DNA of 64,000 nucleotides from QHXQ01 sp045807745. GTDB lineage: Bacteria; Acidobacteriota; Blastocatellia; Pyrinomonadales; Pyrinomonadaceae. The notes under the pieces are model-generated. The model saw nothing but the letters and a program-made list of their open reading frames with translations, did no database searches and was not told where the DNA came from. The position numbers and the translations under genes were made by a program. Positions within the stretch are counted from its first letter, which is position 1, and every line of letters starts with the position of its first letter. This document shows, one piece after another, positions 34,934 to 43,818 of this stretch. The stretch is from assembly GCA_045807745.1 (NCBI GenBank), contig JBJMGT010000035.1, positions 124,001 through 188,000 on the forward strand. Direction: 5' to 3'.

Positions 34934-36598
34934 ATGCGCAAACCCTTGACCGCGCGTGTGCTGCACCAGAGTGTGGCCGCCATTGTTCTGTACTTGAGCT
35001 GTTGCGTGGCCGCGTTCGCGCAAACGTCTGCGCCGACCGAACAATACCGGATCAACTACGACTTGCGAATGCCACAACCGGCGACGCACTTATTCGAAGT
35101 GCAGATCACGGTCGAGCCGCCGACGCCGCGCGCGGCAGTCGAGTTCCAGATGCCCAAGTGGGCACCGGGCCGTTACGCCGTCTTCGATTTCGCGAAGAAC
35201 GTGCGTGAGGTGCACGCCACGAGCGTCTGCGCGCCGGACGCGGAGTGCGAACAGGTCTTGCTGCCGGTCACGCGCGTGGACGTGCAGACGTGGCGCGTCG
35301 GGACGAAAGATTGGGCGCACCCGTTCAAGCTCAGCTATAAATTCTACGCAGACGATCTCTCCGGTACGTTCTCGCAACTCAACGCGCGGCACGCGAACTA
35401 CAACGGCGGCGCGTTGTTCATGTACGTCGTCGGGCACAAACCCGACCCCGTCTCTCTGCGCATCGCACCGCCTGAAGGCTGGCGCATCGTCAACGGGCGC
35501 ATGCGGAGCGCAGACCAGCGCGTGTGGGAGTTTGCCAACTACGATCTGTTGATCGACACGCCGACCGAGATCGGCCCCGATTGGACGGAGGACGTGTTCG
35601 AGGTTGACGGCAAGCATTACCATGTCGTGCTGCACGCCATGGGCGGCGATGCGGGCAAGCGCAAGGCGCTCACGCGCGATCTGGAAAAGATCGTGCGCGC
35701 GGAAGTGTCCTTGTGGGGTGCGCCGGAATTTTCCGACTACACATTTCTGATTCACACGGGGGCGCAGCAGCGCGGCGACGGCATGGAGCATTTGACCTCG
35801 ACGCAGATCATCGTGCGCGCTACGCTCGGTGAGCCGGGGGCTTATGAGGGCGTCCTCTCGACCGCCGCGCACGAGTTCTTTCACGTCTGGAACGTTAAGC
35901 GGCTGCGTCCGGTCGAGTTGGGGCCGTGGGATTTTACGCAGCCGGTGGCCACGCGCGGGCTGTTCATCGCCGAGGGCTTCACCAACTATTACGGCCACAT
36001 GATGCAGCGCCGCGCGGGGCTGTGGAGCGATGAGCATTTCTACGACGTACTGGCGGGCGAGATTGGCGCAGTCGAGAACGCGCCGGGCGGCCGGCTGATG
36101 AGCGCGGAAGAGTCCTCGCTCGTCGCGCCATTTCTCGACGCTGCCTGCCACGTTCAGCACACCGATCTCGATCAGACTTCGATCAGTTACTACGACAAGG
36201 GCGAAGACATAGCCATCGTGCTCGACCTGCTGTTGCGCGGCCAGACCGACGGGCGCGTTTCGCTGGATGACGTGATGCGGCGCGCTTATCGCGAGTTCTA
36301 TCTTGAGAGTCCGCAGGCGACCTACTATCTGCGCGGGCGCGGCTACACCATCGAAGAGTTTCAACGCGTCGCCACGGAAGTGGCCGGCTTCGACCTCACG
36401 GACTTCTTCACGCGCTATGTGCGCGGCACAGAGCCGCTGCCATATAACGACATGCTTGCGCGCGTCGGCTTGCGTCTGACGCAGACGCCGACCGGGTCGG
36501 GGCGCAACAACTATCGCCTCGAAGAGATACCGAACGCGTCAGCGCAGGCGAAGGAGTTGCGGCAAGCTTGGTTGAAAGGCACGGCAGTAGCGAAGTAA
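34934..36598 (+). CDS. Secreted M61-family metallopeptidase
   Basis: The 554-aa protein begins at ATG 34934 with a signal peptide (VAAIVLYLSCCVAAFAQ). The N-terminal beta domain (MPKWAPGRYAVFDFAKNVRE) and the zinc motif AAHEFFHVWNVKRLRP near residue 312 place it in peptidase family M61 (glycyl aminopeptidase). SYYDKGEDIAIVLDLLL is another family block. A C-terminal PDZ domain is usual in the family; here only a short remnant (VGLRLTQTPTG) is present. It is divergent from the alanyl-tRNA editing gene and convergent with the lipid kinase gene, with eight bases between stops. Confidence 0.85.
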   Translation: MRKPLTARVLHQSVAAIVLYLSCCVAAFAQTSAPTEQYRINYDLRMPQPATHLFEVQITVEPPTPRAAVEFQMPKWAPGRYAVFDFAKNVREVHATSVCAPDAECEQVLLPVTRVDVQTWRVGTKDWAHPFKLSYKFYADDLSGTFSQLNARHANYNGGALFMYVVGHKPDPVSLRIAPPEGWRIVNGRMRSADQRVWEFANYDLLIDTPTEIGPDWTEDVFEVDGKHYHVVLHAMGGDAGKRKALTRDLEKIVRAEVSLWGAPEFSDYTFLIHTGAQQRGDGMEHLTSTQIIVRATLGEPGAYEGVLSTAAHEFFHVWNVKRLRPVELGPWDFTQPVATRGLFIAEGFTNYYGHMMQRRAGLWSDEHFYDVLAGEIGAVENAPGGRLMSAEESSLVAPFLDAACHVQHTDLDQTSISYYDKGEDIAIVLDLLLRGQTDGRVSLDDVMRRAYREFYLESPQATYYLRGRGYTIEEFQRVATEVAGFDLTDFFTRYVRGTEPLPYNDMLARVGLRLTQTPTGSGRNNYRLEEIPNASAQAKELRQAWLKGTAVAK

Positions 36599-36605
36599 AG
36601 CAAAA

Positions 36606-37511
36606 CTATCTTTGCGCGGGCGCGAGCACTTCAATCGGCTCAGGTACGATCTCGAATGTCATCGGCAACCCACCGATCAATTCACCGTCAACTTGCACGG
36701 GCGCGTCGCCGGTTGCGCGTGCGCGGGTCGTGCGGATGAAGTACACGCCGGGGATGTTGCGGGTGACGCCGCTGGCGCGCATCGCGTAGGCGAGCAGACG
36801 CAGGTAGCGCACGCGGCTGCCGCCGGAGACGAGGCAGAGTTCAAATTCTGGGCGCTCAAGCTGCGCGCGCGGCGTCACCGTCAGATTACCGCCGTAGTGC
36901 GCGGTCTTGCCGATGGCGGCGAACGTGGCGGCGTAGGTCGCGCCGTCAACTTCGACATTGAACGTAACAGGTCGCCAGTTCGCCAGAAAGCTCAGGCCCG
37001 AAACCCAGAACGCGCCCTTGCCCACGCGCCGCTTCAAATCGGGGCGCACGCCGGCCACGACCGCCGCGTCCAACCCTACGCCCGCCATCAAACAAAAATA
37101 GCGCTGCGCGCCCGTCCGCTCTGCCGTCGCGCAGCCGAGATAGATGCGCCGCGTCGCACCGCGCGCCAGCACGTCGGTCAAGCGCAGCAGATCGAATGGC
37201 AGCCCCAACTCGCGCGCCAACACGTTCGCCGTTCCCGCTGGCCAGACGCCGAGCCGCACCCCTGTGCCGACCAGACCTTGCAGCGCTTCGTTCACCGTCC
37301 CGTCACCACCGGCCACGACGATCTCGCGCGCACCGCCTCGTGCGGCTTCGGCCGCCAGTCGCGTCGCATCGCCGGGCGCGGTCGTGTGCAAGACTTCAAC
37401 TGCGACGCTGCGCTCCTTCAGCAGCGCACAAAAGCGTGCGACCGCAGCCGCGCGCCGCGCCCTATTCTGACCCGCGTTCGGATTCGAGATTAAATGGATC
37501 GTCCGCATCAT
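36606..37511 (-). CDS. Diacylglycerol-kinase-family lipid kinase
   Basis: The protein of about 301 aa has the DAGK catalytic domain. It starts with HLISNPNAGQNRARR, then IVVAGGDGTVNEALQGLVGT, the nucleotide-binding core, and LGVWPAGTANVLARELGLP. The C-terminal half matches the YegS/DgkB-like beta-sandwich. It phosphorylates diacylglycerol or a related lipid at the membrane; the exact lipid is not shown. Two adjacent ATG codons (37511 and 37508) are both possible. The open frame extends five codons further but without support. Confidence 0.82.
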   Translation of the reverse strand: MMRTIHLISNPNAGQNRARRAAAVARFCALLKERSVAVEVLHTTAPGDATRLAAEAARGGAREIVVAGGDGTVNEALQGLVGTGVRLGVWPAGTANVLARELGLPFDLLRLTDVLARGATRRIYLGCATAERTGAQRYFCLMAGVGLDAAVVAGVRPDLKRRVGKGAFWVSGLSFLANWRPVTFNVEVDGATYAATFAAIGKTAHYGGNLTVTPRAQLERPEFELCLVSGGSRVRYLRLLAYAMRASGVTRNIPGVYFIRTTRARATGDAPVQVDGELIGGLPMTFEIVPEPIEVLAPAQR

Positions 37512-37834
37512 ATTCAACTGTCGCACTCGCCCCGCAGCAAAGCGAATGCCGCTTGCAGGCGTGCCTTAGACAACCACACAAACTTTATCCGTTGCTTAAG
37601 TCTCACGCAAAGGCGCAAAGCCGCAAAGAAGAACGCAAAGAAATTCAAAGCCGTTTTCTTGGCATCTGCCTTTGCGGCTTTGCGGGAGGCAAATTCCTAA
37701 AGCACACATTTGCGCCGCGCCTTATTCATCAGACACGTGTCGGCTGTTCCTTGCGCGCTCCGTTGACGCTCAAGCGCGAAAAGGTTAATGTGCGCTGCGC
37801 CGACTCACACTATTCAATCGCGGAGGTCTCATTC
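37512..37834. other. Intergenic region between lipid kinase and MBL-fold gene
   Basis: About 320 bases hold the CGCAAAG inverted repeat (separate entry) and, at 37822-37826, GGAGG ahead of the next start. No further gene or RNA was recognised; the open frame across it has no signal, family match or ribosome site of its own. Confidence 0.5.
37606..37684. repeat. CGCAAAG-type inverted repeat
   Basis: The 15 bases at 37614-37628 are the perfect reverse complement of 37670-37684, and further CGCAAAG units lie at 37606-37612 and 37634-37640. This matches a widespread dispersed bacterial repeat built of CGCAAAG units (from memory, not a search). It could form a long hairpin in the leader of the downstream gene. 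Confidence 0.75.
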
Positions 37835-38752
37835 ATGCGCCAGCACGTGTTCGTCTCTGCCCTCTGGCTGCTCTGTCTGCTCGCCGTACGCGGCGCGGCG
37901 CAGCAGGACTTCTCGAAAGTCCAGATGAAGACCACGAAGGTGGCGGGCAACGTCTACATGCTCGAAGGCGCGGGCGGCAACATCGGCGTCTCGGTCGGCC
38001 CCGACGGCATACTGATCGTAGACGATCAGTTCGCGCCGCTCGCCGACAAGATTCGCGCGGCCCTGAAGACGCTCGGCGACGGCAAACTCAAGTTCGTCCT
38101 CAACACGCACTATCACGGCGACCACACGGGCAGCAATGCACAGTTCGGCCCCGAAGCGTCGATCATCGCGCAGACCAACGTGCGCAAGCGGCTCGCGACT
38201 GAGCAGAATGTGCTGGGCGAGAAAGTGCCCGCGTCACCCAAAGAGGCACTGCCCGTGATCACGTTCGATCAAGCCGTTTCAATTCACTTCAACGGCGAAG
38301 AGATTCGCGCCGTCCACTTCCCGCACGGGCACACGGACGGCGACTCGGTCATCTTCTTTACCGGCTCGAACGTCGTCCACATGGGCGACGACTTCTTCGC
38401 CGGCCGCTTCCCCTTCGTGGACATAGACAACGGCGGCGACATCGAGCAGCTAACCAAAAACGTCTCCGACATCATCGCCACCCTGCCCCCCGACGTAAAG
38501 ATCATCCCCGGTCATGGGGCCCTCTCCACCCTCGACGATCTCAAACTCTTCCGCCGCATGCTCTTTGAAACCACCGCCATCATCCGCAAAGAGATAGAAG
38601 CCAAACGCACACTCGACCAGATCAAATCCGCCGGTCTCCCCGCCGAATGGAAGTCTTGGGGCACGGGCTTCATCAAGACCGACGCGTGGATCGAACTCGT
38701 CTATCGCAGCCTGACGAGAGAGAAGGGCAGCGCGAACACAACGCACCACTGA
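37835..38752 (+). CDS. Secreted metallo-beta-lactamase-fold hydrolase
   Basis: The 305-aa product begins at ATG 37835, eight bases after GGAGG, with a signal peptide (VFVSALWLLCLLAVRGAAQ). The metal motif NTHYHGDHTGSN is near residue 90. PHGHTDGDSVIFF, HMGDDFF and IIPGHG supply the remaining ligands of the fold. Secreted proteins of this type include subclass B-like enzymes and many with unknown substrates, so beta-lactam hydrolysis cannot be claimed. The C-terminus is helical. It stands alone on its strand. Confidence 0.85.
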   Translation: MRQHVFVSALWLLCLLAVRGAAQQDFSKVQMKTTKVAGNVYMLEGAGGNIGVSVGPDGILIVDDQFAPLADKIRAALKTLGDGKLKFVLNTHYHGDHTGSNAQFGPEASIIAQTNVRKRLATEQNVLGEKVPASPKEALPVITFDQAVSIHFNGEEIRAVHFPHGHTDGDSVIFFTGSNVVHMGDDFFAGRFPFVDIDNGGDIEQLTKNVSDIIATLPPDVKIIPGHGALSTLDDLKLFRRMLFETTAIIRKEIEAKRTLDQIKSAGLPAEWKSWGTGFIKTDAWIELVYRSLTREKGSANTTHH

Positions 38753-38928
38753 ACGATCAACAGATTACTGCCCTCGACATCAAGCGAAAAAAGCGCACAG
38801 ACCCGTGGTGCTAACGCGGAAGAAACACGTGCGCCCTTGAAAAGCGCAGATGGTGCACCACCTTCTATTAAAATCTTGCGGCCGCAGGGTTATTGTGGGA
38901 GACTTCATTAGGTTCAAGAGGCAAAAAT

Positions 38929-40044
38929 ATGAGTACGGCCAGCATAGAGGTGACTCACCCTGCCACCTACTTTCCCGCCCCGAATTTAGGCAGCTTTCAG
39001 GATTTCAAGATGAGTCCTGCTGACAAGATTGTATTTGAACCGCTTCCTGTTCCATTACCTCTAGATGAACCTGATATCTCTTTATGTATTGACATCCCGG
39101 CATTTCAGCTACAACTCGCAATACCTATTACGGCAGTAGAATCGGATATGAAATCTGGGCATGTGGCTTTCAGAAGTGTAATTGAGAATGATGCTATCCT
39201 AATTCTTACCGGGACAGGAAAGTTGAGCGAAAAGGAGGATAGCTTCAAAATAGAGTATGTCAATCTCCACATGGATCGGCTAACCAAAACTGCTCGCGCG
39301 GATTTCATTGTCTCTACTATCAGAGCAGCATTAATACTTGGAGATGCTATTCATGTGCGCATCCCAAGCATACAATTTGATATAACCCTAAGATTTGATG
39401 AGCCATTATTAGATATTAGTCAGATGCTACGCCGGCGACAAATTAATTACCGTCTAATGGTGATTGAGAAAGCGATAGGCACTAAATTTCAAGTGCCGCC
39501 GGATATTTCGGGAGAGCAGGTTGGTAACATTGCCTTGATTTACTATGCCATCACTGAGCGCTCATTTGAATGGCCTATTAGTGAAATTGGATATGGGCTA
39601 CAAGCAACTAAAGATATACTTAAGCGCTTACAATTTCTCAATCAATTATCGTCGATAAAAATCGGCCCTCACTTAATTACCGAGACTCTTTTCAGTCAAC
39701 CTATCTTCCTCGGTTACGGATATATTACAGTTGAGGATAAAATCATTGAGAACTTTGATGAAGTACAAAAAGAATTAGCACGCGAAGATGGTCGTCTGGT
39801 TAATTTGGTGATCCGATCTTCCAGCGGTCACGGTAGATATGATCTGCCAGATGCGCCGCGCCTGCCTGATGAAGCTTGGGACAAGAAAATACAAAGACTA
39901 ATTGAGTTGGAAGATTCACTTGATATGGCGCTAGTGGCACGTTATCACGCTCTTGCTGCGTCTACTTTGGAAGGACTAACCGAAGAAGAGAAAGCCGCCA
40001 TCACAGCCCGCCCTGAGCTAGATGAAAATGCGTTTCTCGAATAA
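38929..40044 (+). CDS. 371-aa protein of unknown function, likely partner of the PIN-domain gene
   Basis: I do not recognise this protein. ATG 38929 gives 371 aa; no signal peptide or membrane helix is visible. The first 170 residues look beta-rich, with IDIPAFQLQLAIPI and FDITLRFDEPLLDIS. The middle (SEWP-like FEWPISEIGYGLQATKDIL) is mixed. The last 70 residues are helical and charged and end TLEGLTEEEKAAITARPELD, which resembles the toxin-wrapping tails of type II antitoxins. Base composition is clearly more AT-rich than the flanks and codon use differs, so it was probably acquired. The PIN gene follows after 25 bases. Confidence 0.7.
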   Translation: MSTASIEVTHPATYFPAPNLGSFQDFKMSPADKIVFEPLPVPLPLDEPDISLCIDIPAFQLQLAIPITAVESDMKSGHVAFRSVIENDAILILTGTGKLSEKEDSFKIEYVNLHMDRLTKTARADFIVSTIRAALILGDAIHVRIPSIQFDITLRFDEPLLDISQMLRRRQINYRLMVIEKAIGTKFQVPPDISGEQVGNIALIYYAITERSFEWPISEIGYGLQATKDILKRLQFLNQLSSIKIGPHLITETLFSQPIFLGYGYITVEDKIIENFDEVQKELAREDGRLVNLVIRSSSGHGRYDLPDAPRLPDEAWDKKIQRLIELEDSLDMALVARYHALAASTLEGLTEEEKAAITARPELDENAFLE

Positions 40045-40069
40045 AGATTGAATAGCACGCGATTCTCTT

Positions 40070-40543
40070 ATGCCACTTGGTCCAGCGCTACCAGAAACCT
40101 CACTCGCTCTTGATAACGATGTCTTCACTCACTGGAGAAATGGTCAGGTGTATGTCCTGCGTGAGATTACTGAACACTTTAAAAGGCTGAAATCTGTTCC
40201 GGCCTTAACCTCTATGACTATCTTTGAAGCGCTCAAGGGGGTTGAAGATGAAGAGAGGAAGAACAAAATAACAACAGAGCAAGCCCAGCAATATAAGAAT
40301 AGAATTAAAGAGTTGAGTGAGTCTTGTGCTGTGTTGCCCTTTGAGCAGAAGGCCGCCGCAATCGCCGCTTATATTTATCCTCGCCTCACCGGGCAGCAAC
40401 TACAAAAACATTGGAGAGACTTGTTCATCGCTGCTACAGCAGCAGCACACGGATACGGCATCGCAACCCAGAATGAACGAGACTTTAAACTGATAGCCGA
40501 CCTTTTACCCGATATTCTACGGGTCGCAGTCTGGAAGCCTTAA
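40070..40543 (+). CDS. PIN-domain protein, VapC-like ribonuclease toxin candidate
   Basis: The 157-aa protein has the PIN-domain layout of acidic residues: D15/D17 in LALDNDVFTHW, E53 in IFEALKG, D117 in HWRDLFIAATAAAHG and D138 in ATQNERDF. PIN toxins are Mg-dependent ribonucleases. It lies 25 bases after the 371-aa gene and shares its AT-rich composition, the usual antitoxin-then-toxin order. The partner is far larger than normal VapB antitoxins. No ribosome site is obvious before the ATG, so coupling to the upstream gene is possible. Toxicity is inferred from the fold. Confidence 0.75.
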   Translation: MPLGPALPETSLALDNDVFTHWRNGQVYVLREITEHFKRLKSVPALTSMTIFEALKGVEDEERKNKITTEQAQQYKNRIKELSESCAVLPFEQKAAAIAAYIYPRLTGQQLQKHWRDLFIAATAAAHGYGIATQNERDFKLIADLLPDILRVAVWKP

Positions 40544-40557
40544 CTCCTACTTACCAT

Positions 40558-42024
40558 CTATTCCAGCCTATAGTTCGGTGCTTCCTTCGTGATGATCACG
40601 TCGTGGACGTGCGACTCGCGCAGGCCCGCGGCGCTGATGCGGACGAAGCGTGTGTTCTCTTGGAACTCGCGGATGGTGCGGCAGCCGGTGTAGCCCATGC
40701 CGGCGCGGAGACCCCCGACCAGTTGCGTGACCATGTCGGCGAGTGTGCCCTTGTAGGGGACGCGGCCCTCGATGCCTTCGGGCACGAGCTTGGAGTCAAC
40801 GTCGGTCGCTTCCTGCGCGTAACGGTCGCGCGAGCCTTCGCGCATCGCGCCAATCGAACCCATGCCGCGATAGGCTTTGAACGAGCGCCCTTGAAACAGG
40901 ATCATCTCGCCCGGCGATTCCTCTACGCCCGCGAACAGCGAGCCGATCATGACCACATCCGCGCCGGTCGCAATCGCCTTCGCCACGTCGCCCGAAAACT
41001 TCACGCCGCCATCAGCGATGACGGGGACGCCGCTCCCGCGCGCCGCCTGCACGCAGTTCTGTATCGCTGTGATCTGCGGCACGCCCGCGCCGGTGACGAC
41101 GCGCGTCGTACAAATTGAACCCGGCCCGATGCCGCACTTGATGGCGTCCACGCCCGCGTCGATCAATTCGCGCGTGCCTTCGGTCGTGGCGACGTTGCCG
41201 GCGATGAGTTGCGTGTCCGCGTGGCGGCGCTTGATCTCGCGGACGGCTTCGACGACGCGCGACGAGTGGCCGTGCGCCGTGTCAATCACTAAACAATCGA
41301 CGCGCGCTTTGACGAGTTCGTCGGCGCGCTCGCGGAAGTCGCCGGTCGCGCCGATGGCGGCGGCGACGCGCAAACGACCGAGATCATCTTTGGCGGCGTG
41401 CGGATACTTGATCGCCTTCTGTATGTCTTTGACCGTGATGAGACCTTTCAGATGTTTGTCGCCGTCGATGACCAACAGTTTTTCGATGCGGTGCTTTTGC
41501 AGGACGGCCTTAGCCTGATCGAGCGTCGTGCCGACGGGCACGGTGACGAGCGGTTGCTTGGTCATCACTTCGGAGACGGGCACATCGTAGCGTGTCTCGA
41601 AGCGCAGGTCGCGGTTGGTGATGATGCCGACGAGGTGGCCGCCCTCGTCCACGACGGGCACGCCGCTAATCTTGTAACGCTCCATCACTGCGAGCGCCTC
41701 GGCAACAGGGCGGTCGGGGCGAATCGTCACCGGGTCGACGATCATCCCCGACTCCGAGCGCTTCACCTTATCGACCTCCTCCGCCTGCCGCTCGACGGGC
41801 ATGTTTTTATGCACCACGCCGATGCCGCCCTGTTGGGCGAGGGCGATGGCGAGCGCGGCTTCTGTGACCGTGTCCATCGCGGCAGAGCAGAGCGGGATCC
41901 GCAAGGTGATGCCGCGTGTGAACTGCGTCGCGGTGTCAGTCTCGTTGGGCAGCACGTCGCTGCGACCGGGCACGAGCAGTACGTCGTCAAACGTCAAGCC
42001 TTCGATTAAATCGTTGGTCAACAT
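40558..42024 (-). CDS. guaB: Inosine-5'-monophosphate dehydrogenase
   Basis: This 488-aa enzyme oxidises IMP to XMP with NAD, the first step of GMP synthesis. It opens with LTFDDVLLVPGRSDVLP. Two CBS domains lie at about 90-200 (MERYKISGVPVVDEGGHLVG and the HRIEKLLVIDGDKHLKGL block). The catalytic loop GPGSICTTRVVTGAGVPQ near residue 300 contains the active cysteine. YRGMGSIGAM and the flap region GRVPYKGTL follow. The length is standard. ATG 42024. The gene stands alone, 192 bases from the RodZ-like gene. Confidence 0.95.
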   Translation of the reverse strand: MLTNDLIEGLTFDDVLLVPGRSDVLPNETDTATQFTRGITLRIPLCSAAMDTVTEAALAIALAQQGGIGVVHKNMPVERQAEEVDKVKRSESGMIVDPVTIRPDRPVAEALAVMERYKISGVPVVDEGGHLVGIITNRDLRFETRYDVPVSEVMTKQPLVTVPVGTTLDQAKAVLQKHRIEKLLVIDGDKHLKGLITVKDIQKAIKYPHAAKDDLGRLRVAAAIGATGDFRERADELVKARVDCLVIDTAHGHSSRVVEAVREIKRRHADTQLIAGNVATTEGTRELIDAGVDAIKCGIGPGSICTTRVVTGAGVPQITAIQNCVQAARGSGVPVIADGGVKFSGDVAKAIATGADVVMIGSLFAGVEESPGEMILFQGRSFKAYRGMGSIGAMREGSRDRYAQEATDVDSKLVPEGIEGRVPYKGTLADMVTQLVGGLRAGMGYTGCRTIREFQENTRFVRISAAGLRESHVHDVIITKEAPNYRLE

Positions 42025-42216
42025 GATGAGCTAATAAGACCTCCCTTAAGCAAAGGATCATGGGGCGCGAGCGCTGCGCCGTGCGTTGCGATGTGAATGA
42101 GTTGGTTCGTGTCTGGAAGCAAACAGGAGCGTAACAAAGCTGAGGGCAGGCGGCAAGTGCCGGACACACGCGCGCCGTTCCAGCGCCCCGACGAGCGGGC
42201 GCATCGGGCGGGGCAC

Positions 42217-43125
42217 TCAAGGCTGTTGCAAGAGACGCGCGTAGTCTTCCTTCGTGATCAGCATCTCGACGAGCAACTTGCCCTTCGCAATGTCGGCCGG
42301 CACAATGGCCGAGCGGCCATTGATAGTTACTTCGAGCGCGCCCGCCTTAGCCTTCGAGTATTGCAGGCTGAGCGCGTCCGTGGCGGTCAACTCTTCCGTC
42401 TGATCGGCGGCGAGGATGCGTTCGCTCGAAGCTGCGCTATCAACTTTCGTGCGCAGCCAGACCGGCTCGCCTTTCGCCTTAACCTGCACGCGCAAGCCAC
42501 TCGCGGCGGCGACGGGCGTGGGTGCGGGCGTCGGTTGCGTGGGCGGCGCGACGGTTTGGCTGTTGGTGTTGGCGACCGGACGATTCGTCGTTGGCGTTGG
42601 TTGCTGGGCGCGGCTCTCGTTGCGCCGTTGATACCAGTGGAGCGCGGCGTATGCGCCGAGCGAGATGATGGCCAGGATCACCAGACTGAGACCGATGGTG
42701 ACGAGCGGCGAGCGAGTCGGGTCGCCGTCCATGTAGACGCGCGAAGGCTGGCGCGAGGTCGGTAGTTCATCGGGCGATTCGCCGTGCGCGCGGGCTGTGC
42801 GCTCATAAGCGCGTATGGCTTGGGTCTCGTCGAAGTTGACCGCTTTGGCAAATGCTTTGACGAAGCTGCGGTTGAAGATGCCGCCGGGCAGGTTCTTATA
42901 GTCGTCGGCTTCGATGGCTTCCAAGTAGCGGCGCGAGATGCGCGTGTGGTCGGAGATGTCGCGCAAGGAGAGGTGCTGCGCCTCGCGCGCACGACGCAGC
43001 AGGACGCCGAGCGACGACTCACCCCCCGATGCTTGTGCGCGCTCTTCGGGCGTTGGGTCAGAGGATTTTGAGTTCACGTCTTGCGCTGACTTAGAAGACT
43101 TATGGCTGCCCGCCGTCTCGCCCAA
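42217..43125 (-). CDS. RodZ-like membrane-anchored HTH protein
   Basis: The 302-aa protein has an N-terminal helix-turn-helix (LGVLLRRAREAQHLSLRDIS to HTRISRRYLEAIEADDY) and then LPGGIFNRSFVKAFAKAV, typical of RodZ. One membrane helix lies near residue 145-165. A Thr/Pro/Asn-rich linker leads to a C-terminal DUF4115-type beta domain. RodZ links MreB to the cell-wall machinery in rods; some relatives act as regulators. The start is read as TTG 43125, with a strong promoter at 43174-43203 just upstream. Confidence 0.8.
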   Translation of the reverse strand: MGETAGSHKSSKSAQDVNSKSSDPTPEERAQASGGESSLGVLLRRAREAQHLSLRDISDHTRISRRYLEAIEADDYKNLPGGIFNRSFVKAFAKAVNFDETQAIRAYERTARAHGESPDELPTSRQPSRVYMDGDPTRSPLVTIGLSLVILAIISLGAYAALHWYQRRNESRAQQPTPTTNRPVANTNSQTVAPPTQPTPAPTPVAAASGLRVQVKAKGEPVWLRTKVDSAASSERILAADQTEELTATDALSLQYSKAKAGALEVTINGRSAIVPADIAKGKLLVEMLITKEDYARLLQQP

Positions 43126-43173
43126 ACGCCGCTCGTCCTCGTCTTAATATGAGCCGGCCGGGACTTTGCGCGC

Positions 43174-43203
43174 ACTATAACGTGCAGCGCGCGAGACTGT
43201 CAA
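43174..43203 (-). promoter_or_regulatory. Sigma70 promoter of the RodZ-like gene
   Basis: On the minus strand TTGACA (43198-43203) and TATAGT (43174-43179) are 18 bases apart, and the RodZ-like start is about 50 bases downstream. The boxes are near consensus. Confidence 0.7.
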
Positions 43204-43331
43204 ACTTTAGGCCGGTCAGAAAGATGCGCGCCGCTTGATTCTTCGCGCGCGCGGTGCTACGTTGAGCCGTTCCAAGACAGACGAGCAGCATCGTTTTCAC
43301 TTCTACAATCAGAAAAGCGAGGACTCCGTTT

Positions 43332-43736
43332 ATGCCTCTCGAAGCACTCGGCATGGTCGAGACCAAAGGGTTCGTCGGCGCGGTCGAGGCCGCGGATGCG
43401 ATGGTCAAGGCCGCGAACGTTCAACTCATCGGCAAAGAGTATATCGGCGCAGGCTATGTGACGATCTTCGTGCGCGGCGACGTGGGCGCGGTCAAGGCCG
43501 CGACCGACGCCGGCGCAGCCGCCGCCCGCCGCGTCGGCGAGTTGATCAGCGTGCACGTCATCCCGCGCCCGCACACCGAAGTCGAGCGCGTGCTCCCGCG
43601 CAACGGCCGCACCGGCTACAGCCCGGACGAGCGCGCCCTGCAAGGCGGCGGCGCAGCCGGCCAACTCGGCGAAGGCGATCAAGGGCGCTCATTGCCGGCC
43701 GGCGCGCGCGAGAACAATAAGGAACGGGCGAAATAG
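43332..43736 (+). CDS. Microcompartment hexameric shell protein (BMC-H), extended C-terminus
   Basis: The 134-aa protein is a single BMC domain (PF00936) in its first 90 residues: ALGMVETKGFVGAVEAADAM, then the pore segment EYIGAGYVTIFVRGDVGAVK and ISVHVIPRPHTEVERVLP. Six copies form a hexagonal tile of the protein shell, with the pore lined by the GAG residues. The last 40 residues are a Gly- and charge-rich tail (GGGAAGQLGEGDQG) not seen in minimal BMC-H proteins. ATG 43332 is nine bases after GAGGA. It is the first gene of the microcompartment operon, divergent from the RodZ-like gene. Confidence 0.93.
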   Translation: MPLEALGMVETKGFVGAVEAADAMVKAANVQLIGKEYIGAGYVTIFVRGDVGAVKAATDAGAAAARRVGELISVHVIPRPHTEVERVLPRNGRTGYSPDERALQGGGAAGQLGEGDQGRSLPAGARENNKERAK

Positions 43737-43738
43737 AT

Positions 43739-43800
43739 ATCAGATGCTAGATGCTAGATGTCAGTTTTAACTAGCATCTGACATCTGACATCTGACCTCT
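43739..43800. repeat. Heptad inverted repeat (AGATGCT / GACATCT type)
   Basis: Units AGATGCT, AGATGCT, AGATGTC are followed across a TTTTAA centre by AGCATCT, GACATCT, GACATCT, GACCTCT. It begins two bases after the shell-gene stop and forms a long hairpin ahead of the aldehyde dehydrogenase ribosome site. Confidence 0.8.
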
Positions 43801-43818
43801 GCTCTTCGGAGGTGTGCT

